A DNA stretch of 64,000 nucleotides from Commensalibacter papalotli (ex Servin-Garciduenas et al. 2014). GTDB lineage: Bacteria > Pseudomonadota > Alphaproteobacteria > Acetobacterales > Acetobacteraceae. The stretch lies in NCBI RefSeq assembly GCF_000527695.1, contig NZ_ATSX01000002.1:351472-415471 (forward strand). The letters are read 5' to 3'. Numbering within the stretch: position 1 is the stretch's first letter; each line of letters opens with the position of its first letter. Made by a program: the position numbers and the translations under genes. The notes below the pieces were generated by a model. That model did no database searches. It worked only from the letters and a program-made list of their open reading frames with translations, and was not told the origin of the DNA. Shown piece by piece: positions 26,538 to 34,476 of this stretch.

Positions 26538-26584
26538 AATTCGACTCTGATATAAAATAGATAAAAATGAATATGCAGCGTTTC

Positions 26585-26603
26585 CTTATCTATAATAGAT
26601 AAG
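26585..26603. promoter_or_regulatory. Perfect palindrome between the DUF2946 and copper-receptor genes
   Basis: CTTATCTA-TAA-TAGATAAG, two 8-bp arms with a three-base spacer, in the 71-base gap before the receptor gene. It could be an operator for a metal regulator or a processing hairpin; no T-run follows on the minus strand. The regulator is not known. Confidence 0.35.
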
Positions 26604-26608
26604 AAAGA

Positions 26609-27064
26609 TCAGAATCTGAAAGATGGAGGGGCTCTAGCGGGGTTTTCTCGCACAAACTTTGTGGGTGGTGCATGTGAGAAATAGGCTTTGATCTGATGGG
26701 CAATAATGATCACACTGATTGCTGGAAGCTCTGGCCCATTTAATAAAAGTGGCGTGGGTAAAGCAAAGCTGGTGCATAGGGGGCATAAAACCATGCCATG
26801 CTGAGATTTTTTATGGTGATCTTGTTTGGTCTCTTTGGAAATGGGTGTATGTTGCATATGCATGCAATCTTCCATATCCATCGGTGCAGAAGTCTGTGCA
26901 TTGCTCATCATGGGGCAATGCCACCAATTGCTGAAAGTCAACGGTGCGATCAGTAATTGTGTAATAAAAAGAGTCAAAACAAGATAAATGGCATATAAAA
27001 ACCAAGTAGAGTGGCTTTTATTTCTGTTTTGTATCCTATTAATGTGTAAATTAAGAGGCTGCAT
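26609..27064 (-). CDS. DUF2946-type His/Met-rich membrane protein
   Basis: A 151-aa protein with one N-terminal membrane helix (about 25-43). A metal-binding-looking segment follows, rich in Cys, His and Met (HCPMM, MDMEDCMHMQH, HHKK, HGMVLCPLC at about 48-104). The C-terminal RAPP motif is typical of DUF2946, a family found beside copper receptors. I prefer ATG 27064; a longer frame starts at a TTG at 27124. It is 71 bases upstream of the OprC-like gene and divergent from tonB. It may bind or deliver copper in the periplasm; no enzymatic motif is seen. Confidence 0.7.
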   Translation of the reverse strand: MQPLNLHINRIQNRNKSHSTWFLYAIYLVLTLFITQLLIAPLTFSNWWHCPMMSNAQTSAPMDMEDCMHMQHTPISKETKQDHHKKSQHGMVLCPLCTSFALPTPLLLNGPELPAISVIIIAHQIKAYFSHAPPTKFVRENPARAPPSFRF

Positions 27065-27227
27065 TGACGTTCTTGTCTCTTTGTAAGATGATTCTTTTGT
27101 TGATGAAAAGCATAAGATTGTCAAATATGTTTTTCTAGGAATAGAGAATTGCTTTCTTGGTGTGGCAGGTATATCAACAAAGTAAGGATAAAGGCAAAGT
27201 TAATGCATATGGTTATAGAATGATCTA

Positions 27228-28019
27228 ATGAAGCAGGATCCAATTTCACCTTCAATACATATTTCTGCCATGAAGGCCCCGTCAAAACGCATGGTGCCTT
27301 CTTTGGAAAAAATTGGCTCATTTGACTATATGATTGGAGAGAGCTTCGTTGCCCTTGTATTGCATGGCTTGTGTGTATTAATTGCATTTTGGTGTATGGA
27401 AATCCCTAAACGAGATAATCCTTTGTATTCTTCAATACAGGTTGCATTTGAAGCACCTGTTGCATTACCCATTCCTGATGATGCGCCAAATATAGATCAG
27501 AGTGATTTACAAACATCTGTCACAGAACCAATTGTTGAGGCCTCAGAAACTTTACCTCAGATAGATGCGATTGCTCCGATTTCAATTCCTAGGTCTCAGA
27601 AAATAGTATCAGAGAAGAGGCAGGCAGATACACAACCGACACAAAATGAAACACATAAAAGCCCTGCTACTCATTCAGCTTCTGCAAATCAGCAACTAAC
27701 CCCAACTCAACATTCTGTAGCACCGTCTGTGCAATCAGCAAGTCAGATTTTGTCACCTTCACAAAGATGTAGTGTCTTGACTAAAGATTACCCTATGGCC
27801 GCACGCAGGCGTCACGAGCAAGGAACCGTCCAAGTAAGCTATCAATTACTTGCTGATGGACAGGTAAAACAAGTTGGTGTTTTAGAAAGTAGCGGTTTCT
27901 CAGATTTAGATCAGGCTGCGATACAAGCAGTGCAAGCTATGAGATGTCAGGCTGCACCAGGGCAGCCTGTAATTAAAACAACAATGCCAGTTCATTTCTC
28001 TTTAAACAAATTGAAATAA
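27228..28019 (+). CDS. tonB: TonB-family energy transducer
   Basis: Inner-membrane protein of 263 aa. It has a short cytoplasmic start, one hydrophobic helix (about 40-58), a Pro/Ser/Thr/Gln-rich spacer (about 75-175), and a TonB C-terminal domain with YPMAARRRHEQGTVQVSYQL and the LESSGFSDLDQAAIQAV block (about 190-245). It links proton-motive force to TonB-dependent receptors, presumably the copper receptor encoded divergently close by. No exbB/exbD is next to it, so it must share that complex with other systems. Confidence 0.88.
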   Translation: MKQDPISPSIHISAMKAPSKRMVPSLEKIGSFDYMIGESFVALVLHGLCVLIAFWCMEIPKRDNPLYSSIQVAFEAPVALPIPDDAPNIDQSDLQTSVTEPIVEASETLPQIDAIAPISIPRSQKIVSEKRQADTQPTQNETHKSPATHSASANQQLTPTQHSVAPSVQSASQILSPSQRCSVLTKDYPMAARRRHEQGTVQVSYQLLADGQVKQVGVLESSGFSDLDQAAIQAVQAMRCQAAPGQPVIKTTMPVHFSLNKLK

Positions 28020-28030
28020 TTGTCTTTGAT

Positions 28031-28639
28031 TTATTGAATTAATGAACTTAAAGCGTCAGCAATTTGTTCTGCTGTTTCGTCGGTATTAATTGATTGATTA
28101 TATTTTCCAGTTGGATCCATTAGGATAAACTGTTGAAAAGGTTCAATAAGTTTGGTTTTTTCGGTAGCTTGAACTGTTTTAAGAGGTACATGATATAAAA
28201 TAGAAATATCTCGAATAGCCAAATCGCCGCCAGTTAAAGCAATAATTTTATTGTTAAAATGCTTCATATATAACATTAATCGATCAGGAGTGTCATACTG
28301 ACTGTCAAAAGAGATAAAGATAGGAATGACTTTGGTGGATTTTTTCCCCAACAGTTCCATGATTTTGCCCATTTTATTAAGGTTTTGGCTGCATTGGTCA
28401 TTGAGGCAACGTGAAGCACCAAAATACATTAACATCCATCTTCCTCTAAAACTGCCTGTACTGACAACATTTCCAGAAGGGCTCAGCAATTGAAAGCCGC
28501 CACCAATTATGTCTGTTTGCTGAGGGGCGGTTTGGATCGCTTGTTTTGTATAAAAGATACCAACAGCACCAGCTCCTAGGGCAATTATAACTCCAGTAAT
28601 GAGTATAATTAAAATAGGTGTTTTCTTATTTTGTGTCAT
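28031..28639 (-). CDS. SCO1/SenC-like protein with altered copper ligands
   Basis: Membrane-anchored thioredoxin-fold protein of 202 aa with an N-terminal helix (about 8-29). The SCO fold is visible as a LMYFGASRC strand and FISFDSQYDTPDRL. In canonical SCO proteins the ligands are CxxxC and a distal His used for cytochrome oxidase CuA assembly. Here the cysteines are spaced as C-L-N-D-Q-C (four residues between) and the region before FILMDPTGKY has no His. Copper delivery of the usual kind is therefore doubtful, and a thiol-redox role is an alternative. It is convergent with tonB, 11 bases apart. Confidence 0.72.
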   Translation of the reverse strand: MTQNKKTPILIILITGVIIALGAGAVGIFYTKQAIQTAPQQTDIIGGGFQLLSPSGNVVSTGSFRGRWMLMYFGASRCLNDQCSQNLNKMGKIMELLGKKSTKVIPIFISFDSQYDTPDRLMLYMKHFNNKIIALTGGDLAIRDISILYHVPLKTVQATEKTKLIEPFQQFILMDPTGKYNQSINTDETAEQIADALSSLIQ

Positions 28640-29028
28640 TTGATTTGCTTATTTTTTACAATAGGACTTTGTTAAGGAATTAATAGTGCTTTATCTGTTG
28701 TTTTTTGTAAAGGAATGATAAGGATCGATTTCAGTTCCTATTAGCAAAAAAATAATTACTTTTTTGTAAAGGTTCTAGGTCTAGTTTATTTCTTAAATAT
28801 AGTAATTAATATTTTAAATTTTCTGTAAAGTCCGAAAATTCATTGTCCTTACACAATTTATATAAGTGATTGTCTTTTGTAACTCTCAAGTCGTTCAAAA
28901 TGTAAAGTTGATTTGCACAATGTTTCAATTTTTAAGTATAATTCACTTGCTTGAATAATATTTCACCTATGAATAAGAGGGATAATTCCCTCTTATAAAT
29001 TATTGCTGTACACTTACACGGTGGTGTT
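28640..29028. other. Intergenic region with a spaced TGTAAAG repeat
   Basis: About 390 AT-rich bases without a gene. The heptamer TGTAAAG occurs at 28706, 28765, 28824 and 28901; the first three are exactly 59 bases apart and the first two sit in longer similar T-run contexts. A 10-bp hairpin (28973-28982 with 28987-28996) near the right end may terminate the lipoprotein gene transcript although no U-run follows. Confidence 0.4.
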
Positions 29029-29499
29029 TTATTGTGCGTAAACTGAATTATCACCATTTGGTTGAACGACAACTGCATTAGGTGTCATTTTATTCCCACG
29101 AGCAACCATGCAAGCCGTATAGGTTTGATCATATTGAGTTTGGATACCCACTTGTTTACCTTGCGAATAACTGGTTGCCCCTAGGCCACCACCCAGTGCA
29201 CCGCCTGCTGCACCAATACCTGCACCAGAAGCACCCCCCAGCGCACCTCCCAGCCCCGCACCAGCAGCTGTTGCCAAGACACCTCCAATAATTGCGCGTT
29301 TATTCTGGTGTGATGCTTGCCCATGTACATCATTTGCAGCATATTTTTGACAATCTTGTTTTTCTGCTAGAAATTGTTCAAATGTTTTACCTGGAGGGGG
29401 TGTTATTTGAACTTGTGGTCCCATTGGTGTTTCAGCGCAGGAGGTGAGTGCTAAGATTGCTCCTATGAAAGCAACAGTGTTTAGTTTACGAATCTTCAT
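29029..29499 (-). CDS. Glycine-zipper outer-membrane lipoprotein
   Basis: A 156-aa exported protein. The signal peptide ends in a lipobox (LALTSC, Cys at about 21). A glycine-zipper membrane segment follows, with repeated GxxxG spacing (GVLATAAGAGLGGALGGASG and on, about 73-107), and a polar C-terminus holds one more Cys. Such proteins sit in or on the outer membrane; some resemble SlyB or Rickettsia 17-kDa-type proteins. Function is not known. It is transcribed alone on the minus strand. Confidence 0.75.
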   Translation of the reverse strand: MKIRKLNTVAFIGAILALTSCAETPMGPQVQITPPPGKTFEQFLAEKQDCQKYAANDVHGQASHQNKRAIIGGVLATAAGAGLGGALGGASGAGIGAAGGALGGGLGATSYSQGKQVGIQTQYDQTYTACMVARGNKMTPNAVVVQPNGDNSVYAQ

Positions 29500-29597
29500 T
29501 GCTTTGAACCTTTTATGTACTAAGTTTTATAAAGTTAAACTAGAATATATTCACAAATTACTATTTTAAAAGAGTGTTTTTATTATGAAGAATAATT

Positions 29598-32378
29598 TTA
29601 ATGGGCCTCTGACCAGTTTTTACCAATACCAGCCTCAACCACCAAAGGAATAGAAATTTTTACGGTTTTTTGCATGATTTCTTTGGTTAAATTAACAAAT
29701 TTTTCAGCATCTTCTTCTTTGACTTCAAATAACAGCTCATCATGAACTTGTAATAGCATTTTTGCCTGTAATTGATGCTCTTTGATAGCTTTATCCATAT
29801 CTAACATGGCACTTTTAATAATATCAGCAGCCCCTCCTTGTAATGGAGCATTAATGGCTTGGCGTTCAGCATAAGCACGTTGAGGTCCTTTGGCAGTTTG
29901 AATGCCTGCAATCCAACATTTGCGACCAAACGGTGTTAAAACATACCCATTTTCTTTTGCTTCTTCTTGAGTTGTTTGCATGTAGGCTTTGATTTCTGGA
30001 TAGCGCGCAAAATATGTATCAATATATTGTTTTGCAATCCCTGCTGAAACCCCTAATTGTTTTCCTAGGCCAAAGGCACTGATGCCATAAATAATACCAA
30101 AATTAATGGCTTTTGCCTGACGACGAACCAAAGGATCCATGCCTTTAATCGGGGTGTTAAATACTTCAGAAGCGGTTCTGGCGTGAATATCTTCGTTATT
30201 AATAAAGGATTCTTTAAGCTGTGGAATATTGGCGACATGTGCCAATAAACGCAGTTCAATTTGAGAGTAATCAGCAGAAACTAACACATGATCAGGGGCA
30301 GAAATAAACGCAGCCCTGATTTTCCCACCCTCTTCACTGCGAATAGGAATATTTTGTAAGTTTGGATCTGTTGATGACAAGCGGCCTGTAACTGTGCCAA
30401 CCATATTAAAACTGGTATGAACCCGTCCTGTTTGGGGATTAATATCTTCAATTAATGCATCTGTATAAGTAGATTTAAGCTTGGCCAATTGTCGCCAGCC
30501 CAAGATTTGATCGGCAATAGTATGGCCTTTATCGCTGAGTTCTTGCAAAACTTTGGAATCAGTTCCCCAAGCCCCAGTTTTCATTCTTTTGCCACCAGAG
30601 AAATCCATATCATCAAACAAAATTTCACCAAGTTGCTTAGGAGAAGCAACGTTAAACTCTTTCCCTGCCATTTTATGGATTTCTTTTTCTTGAATATCCA
30701 TCTTTTGGCTGAACTCTTGGGATAAAGAACGCAGTAAGTTTGGATCAATTAAAATTCCATCTTGCTCCATTTGCGTCAAAACATTGATTAATGGACGTTC
30801 CATTTCTTCATACAGGCTTAATACGTTTAACGCACGCATATTGGGACGAAGTAATAACCATAAACGTAATGTAACGTCTGCATCTTCTGCTGCATAATTT
30901 GTTGCTTTATCGATGGGAACTTGTGCAAAAGTAATGCGTTTACGTCCTGTACCTGTTATTTCATCGTAAGAGATATTCTGATGGTTTAGATGAAGCTGTG
31001 CCAGCTCATCCATATTATGACGATGTTTGCCAGCAGCTTGGACATAAGAAATCATCATGGTATCATCATAAGGGGTGGGGATTGGAAAACCATTATGATG
31101 AAAAACCAGAAAATCATATTTGGCATTATGAAAGATTTTCAATACTGCTGGATCGGTAAAAAGAGCGCTAAACGCTTTGATTAAATCGCCTACTGCAAGT
31201 TGGTTAGCGCTTTGTTCTTCAAACAAACTTTCTTGTTGGTGTGCGATGGGAATATAACAGGCTTTTCCTGGAGCAACAGCCATAGAAATTCCCACAATAT
31301 TGGCTTGTAATGCATTTAAACTGTCTGTTTCGGTATCAAGTGCACAATAGTGAGTTTCTTGAGCCAGCTTTATCCAAATTTTGAGCTGTTCAAGAGAGGT
31401 AATGGTTTCATAATTCTCGTAAGCTGGAGAGAGAATATAGGAATGATCTTTCTCTTCTTCTTTTTGTGATGCTTGAACAGAATTCCCGGCAGCTGAATGA
31501 GAAGATACATGACCTTTAGAATACCGAGCTAGAATAGAGCGAAATCCTCGTTCTTGCAGCCATGTAATCAGACGCTCTTCTTCAGCATTACAGCATCCTA
31601 GATTCTCAATAGGCACAGGAAGATCTAAATCATCTTTTAATTGTACTAATTGATAAGATATACGAGCGTTTTCTTGATGTTCTTCTAAATTGTCACGACG
31701 CTTAGAAGCTTTCATGGTGGGAATGGCGGCCAGTATTTCTTCTAAACCACCATATTCATTAATCAAAGCCGCTGCTGTTTTAGGACCTATGCCAGGAACG
31801 CCAGGCACATTATCGACAGAATCCCCCATTAAAGCCTGCAAAGCAATCATCTTTGAAGGATCAACGCCAAATTTGGCCATAACTTCTGGCTCACGAATGA
31901 GTTTCTCTTTGATTGGATCTTGCATACAAACATGATCATTAATAAGCTGCATCAGATCTTTGTCAGAGGAAATAATTGTACATTCCCCTCCAGCTTTGAC
32001 CATTGCTTTGGCATAACTGGCGATTAGATCGTCAGCTTCCCATCCAGCCATTTCAATTGTTGGTAAGCCAAGTAAGCGTGATGCCTCTTTGACCAATGCA
32101 AATTGGGGAATAAGCTCTTCTGGTGGAGGGGGTCTTTGGGCTTTATAAGCAGGATAGATATCGTTACGGAAAGTTTTTCTGCCTGCATCAAAAATGACTG
32201 CCATATGGCTGGCTGTTCGTTCACGAATAATCTTCATCATCATATTGGTAAACCCATAAACCGCATTCACAGGGGTTCCAGAGGGGTCTAACATTAATGG
32301 GATGCCGTGAAAAGCGCGAAAGATAAAGCCAGATCCATCAACCAGGATCAGATGTTTTGAAGCAGAAGAAGATGACAT
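29598..32378 (-). CDS. polA: DNA polymerase I
   Basis: Repair and Okazaki-fragment polymerase, 926 aa, close to the E. coli length. It has an N-terminal 5'-3' exonuclease (LVDGSGFIFRAFHG at about 11-24, GDSVDNVPGVPGIGPKTA at about 186-203). A 3'-5' exonuclease with DTETDSLNA retains acidic residues. The polymerase domain has motif A (SADYSQIELRLLAH), motif B (RRQAKAINFGIIYGISAFG) and motif C (QVHDELLFEV) near the C-terminus. All catalytic residues I can see are intact. It precedes nothing on its strand before the lipoprotein gene and follows a small zinc-finger gene by 20 bases. Confidence 0.97.
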   Translation of the reverse strand: MSSSSASKHLILVDGSGFIFRAFHGIPLMLDPSGTPVNAVYGFTNMMMKIIRERTASHMAVIFDAGRKTFRNDIYPAYKAQRPPPPEELIPQFALVKEASRLLGLPTIEMAGWEADDLIASYAKAMVKAGGECTIISSDKDLMQLINDHVCMQDPIKEKLIREPEVMAKFGVDPSKMIALQALMGDSVDNVPGVPGIGPKTAAALINEYGGLEEILAAIPTMKASKRRDNLEEHQENARISYQLVQLKDDLDLPVPIENLGCCNAEEERLITWLQERGFRSILARYSKGHVSSHSAAGNSVQASQKEEEKDHSYILSPAYENYETITSLEQLKIWIKLAQETHYCALDTETDSLNALQANIVGISMAVAPGKACYIPIAHQQESLFEEQSANQLAVGDLIKAFSALFTDPAVLKIFHNAKYDFLVFHHNGFPIPTPYDDTMMISYVQAAGKHRHNMDELAQLHLNHQNISYDEITGTGRKRITFAQVPIDKATNYAAEDADVTLRLWLLLRPNMRALNVLSLYEEMERPLINVLTQMEQDGILIDPNLLRSLSQEFSQKMDIQEKEIHKMAGKEFNVASPKQLGEILFDDMDFSGGKRMKTGAWGTDSKVLQELSDKGHTIADQILGWRQLAKLKSTYTDALIEDINPQTGRVHTSFNMVGTVTGRLSSTDPNLQNIPIRSEEGGKIRAAFISAPDHVLVSADYSQIELRLLAHVANIPQLKESFINNEDIHARTASEVFNTPIKGMDPLVRRQAKAINFGIIYGISAFGLGKQLGVSAGIAKQYIDTYFARYPEIKAYMQTTQEEAKENGYVLTPFGRKCWIAGIQTAKGPQRAYAERQAINAPLQGGAADIIKSAMLDMDKAIKEHQLQAKMLLQVHDELLFEVKEEDAEKFVNLTKEIMQKTVKISIPLVVEAGIGKNWSEAH

Positions 32379-32398
32379 GAGTTTAAGATCAGTTCTGT

Positions 32399-32602
32399 TT
32401 AATGATTGTCAGATTGTTCTTGGAAAATAAACGTTTTAGAACAATAAGGGCACACGACTTTGCCTTCTTTTAATTTCAAAAAGACACGAGGATGACCCAA
32501 AGCAGGATTGTTACCCTCACAAGAGACCGTTTTTGTGTTGGTATAAACGGTTTCGAAATGTCCACGCTGGGTGGTTGGAGTAGAAGATTGTTCGGTTTTC
32601 AT
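32399..32602 (-). CDS. Small zinc-finger protein (zf-CHCC, NDUFS6-like)
   Basis: A 67-aa protein with the zf-CHCC pattern: Cys at VSCEG, His at LGHPRVFL and CPYC at the C-terminal half. This arrangement is found in bacterial relatives of the mitochondrial complex I subunit NDUFS6. A longer frame starts at 32731, but ATG 32602 has the ribosome site AAGGAT just upstream and gives the family length. It sits 20 bases before polA on the same strand. It probably binds zinc; its partner here is not known. Confidence 0.8.
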   Translation of the reverse strand: MKTEQSSTPTTQRGHFETVYTNTKTVSCEGNNPALGHPRVFLKLKEGKVVCPYCSKTFIFQEQSDNH

Positions 32603-32678
32603 TAAAATATCCTTGTTTATTATCAAAAGAAACGTCAATACTAGAAACAATATATTGGTATTAAGTATTGAGTATCCG

Positions 32679-33800
32679 ATGAGAATTTTAAATCGAACCT
32701 TTTTAACATATTTCTGTTTTATATGCTGCATTTTTATGATGGGATGGGCATTTTTAAATGGAAATAGTCTAAAGGCACAAACTAAAAATAACCAGCAAGA
32801 TGTTGATCAAGCTCAGCAAGCAAGTGCTCAGGACCCTTATGCTAAATATAAAAAACTAATTCCTGCTGATGATTGGATAATGGCTTCTGATAATGCGTTA
32901 ATTCCATTACGTATATGGCAAGCTCCTTCTCAACGAGTAATTATTATTGCTTTACATGGGTTTAATGATAGCCGAGATGCATGGGAGGATTCTGCACAAT
33001 ATTTTGTGGATAAAGGAATTAGCATTTATTCGCCTGATCAACGAGGTTTTGGTCAAGCTCGTTTACGAGGTAAATGGTCCAGCACCGATCGTATGGTGCA
33101 GGACGTTATTGATGTCGTTAAAATTATCAAGCAGCGTTTTCCGAATACCCCGATTTATTTAATGGGTGAAAGTATGGGTGGTGCAGTTTTAATGTGCCTT
33201 GCTGCGCGTTCTGATGCACCTCAGGTCGATGGATATATTTTATTGGCTCCCGCGGTTTGGGGTTCAAAGCAAATTGGTATGGTTGGGGATCTTTCTTTAC
33301 GCTTTTTAAATGCTGTTGCTCCTAATTGGCATCTTAGTGCACGCAAAGCCCCGATTAAACGTATAGTTGCCAGTGATAATGAGGAGTCATTAATAAGATT
33401 ATATTTTGATCCATTATCTTTACATGACAGCAGGATAAAGGCCATTTATGGATTGGTAAAATTAATGGATGATGCTATTAAAGCAGCCCCTTATATTCGA
33501 TATCATACTTTGGTTTTATATGGCGATAATGATCAGCTTGTGCCTATGGGTTCTATGTATACCGTGTGGGAAAAATTCCCTAAATGGGTAAGAAAAGACT
33601 ATGTGCCTGGAGGCTATCATTTATTATTAAGAGATAAAAACCGTAAAATAGTAGCCAAAGACATTATTACTTGGATTAATGATCCAGACCAATGGTTACC
33701 TTCTGGTGGTGATGCTGCTTCATCTGCATGGATGTCTGTTAAAGGTAAAGGAAAAGTTCCTTTTTTTATGCCCAGTCAAGTGGATAATATTGTTCACTAA
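32679..33800 (+). CDS. Alpha/beta-hydrolase (monoacylglycerol lipase-like)
   Basis: A 373-aa esterase or lipase. The N-terminal hydrophobic segment (about 9-27) is a signal or anchor, so the enzyme is exported or membrane-bound. The catalytic triad can be read: nucleophile Ser in GESMGG (about 167-172), Asp in LYGDNDQLVP, His in GGYHLLL; the oxyanion region is HGFNDSRDAW. The DQRGFGQA motif is typical of lysophospholipase/monoacylglycerol lipases. I start it at ATG 32679 rather than upstream in the open frame because the shorter form begins with the membrane segment. Its stop overlaps the convergent nrdG stop. Confidence 0.82.
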   Translation: MRILNRTFLTYFCFICCIFMMGWAFLNGNSLKAQTKNNQQDVDQAQQASAQDPYAKYKKLIPADDWIMASDNALIPLRIWQAPSQRVIIIALHGFNDSRDAWEDSAQYFVDKGISIYSPDQRGFGQARLRGKWSSTDRMVQDVIDVVKIIKQRFPNTPIYLMGESMGGAVLMCLAARSDAPQVDGYILLAPAVWGSKQIGMVGDLSLRFLNAVAPNWHLSARKAPIKRIVASDNEESLIRLYFDPLSLHDSRIKAIYGLVKLMDDAIKAAPYIRYHTLVLYGDNDQLVPMGSMYTVWEKFPKWVRKDYVPGGYHLLLRDKNRKIVAKDIITWINDPDQWLPSGGDAASSAWMSVKGKGKVPFFMPSQVDNIVH

Positions 33801-34297
33801 CATTGCTGTATTAATTTTTGCATCTCTTGTTGATCCAGTAACCTTTGATTAGCGCTGCCTCGAAAAGACAGTTCTAAATTTTTTTGAGATAATAAAAAAG
33901 GGCCATCAATTAGGAGATCTGTTATGGTTAGCAAATCTATAATTGCACGGTTCTGTTTGCTCATTTTTAATAAATTTTCAAAAACATAACCTGTATAGAT
34001 AGTAATATGTTTTTTTATCGAATGAATTTTTTTAGCTAATTGCACCAAAGGGGCAGCCTGCATGAAAGGCTCGCCACCAGAAAATGTAATGCCATCTAAT
34101 AATGGATTTTCCTGAAATTGTTCAAAAATGGTTTCAATATCCATACAAAATCCACCTGTGAAAGGGTGTGTTTTGGGGTTGTGGCACCCTGGACATTGAT
34201 GGGGACAGCCTTGTGTAAAGATGACAAAACGCAAACCTGGCCCATCAACGATTGATTCCTCGACAACACCACTAAGGCGTAGTTGATGAGCAGTCAT
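33797..34297 (-). CDS. nrdG: Anaerobic ribonucleotide reductase activase
   Basis: Radical-SAM enzyme that generates the glycyl radical of class III ribonucleotide reductase. The 166-aa protein has the cluster motif C-P-H-Q-C-P-G-C (CxxxCxxC, about 30-37) and FSGGEPF (about 81-87). ATG 34297 gives MTAHQLRL and the usual length. It overlaps the end of the small glycyl-loop gene by 26 bases, so nrdD, the small gene and nrdG are translated from one mRNA. Confidence 0.94.
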   Translation of the reverse strand: MTAHQLRLSGVVEESIVDGPGLRFVIFTQGCPHQCPGCHNPKTHPFTGGFCMDIETIFEQFQENPLLDGITFSGGEPFMQAAPLVQLAKKIHSIKKHITIYTGYVFENLLKMSKQNRAIIDLLTITDLLIDGPFLLSQKNLELSFRGSANQRLLDQQEMQKLIQQC

Positions 34298-34469
34298 GTT
34301 TAACACGGTCTTTTTCTTCTGCTTGTTTAGCATTATTAAAACGATCTACGGTTCCCACGAGGTATCCAGTAATACGGCGTGTTCTTGCAAAACCGATATT
34401 TTCACCAACCATTGTTTGATGAGGGGGATTTGCGGATGTATTCGTTTGATTTTCAAGTTTAATCGTCAT
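34272..34469 (-). CDS. Separate glycyl-radical tail of NrdD
   Basis: A 65-aa protein whose middle and end match the C-terminus of class III NrdD: RRITGYLVG at about 31-39, then DRFNNAKQAEEKDRVKH at about 42-58. In E. coli NrdD the equivalent RRLCGYLG-type stretch carries the radical glycine (Gly681), so Gly35 here is the predicted radical site. The large nrdD product stops before this segment. I start it at ATG 34469, eight bases after the nrdD stop codon; an upstream ATG at 34502 overlaps nrdD. The first 28 residues are polar and may dock on the large subunit. It is probably an intact small subunit rather than debris, because it has its own start and its tail overlaps nrdG. Confidence 0.8.
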   Translation of the reverse strand: MTIKLENQTNTSANPPHQTMVGENIGFARTRRITGYLVGTVDRFNNAKQAEEKDRVKHDCSSTTP

Positions 34470-34476
34470 AATTTTC

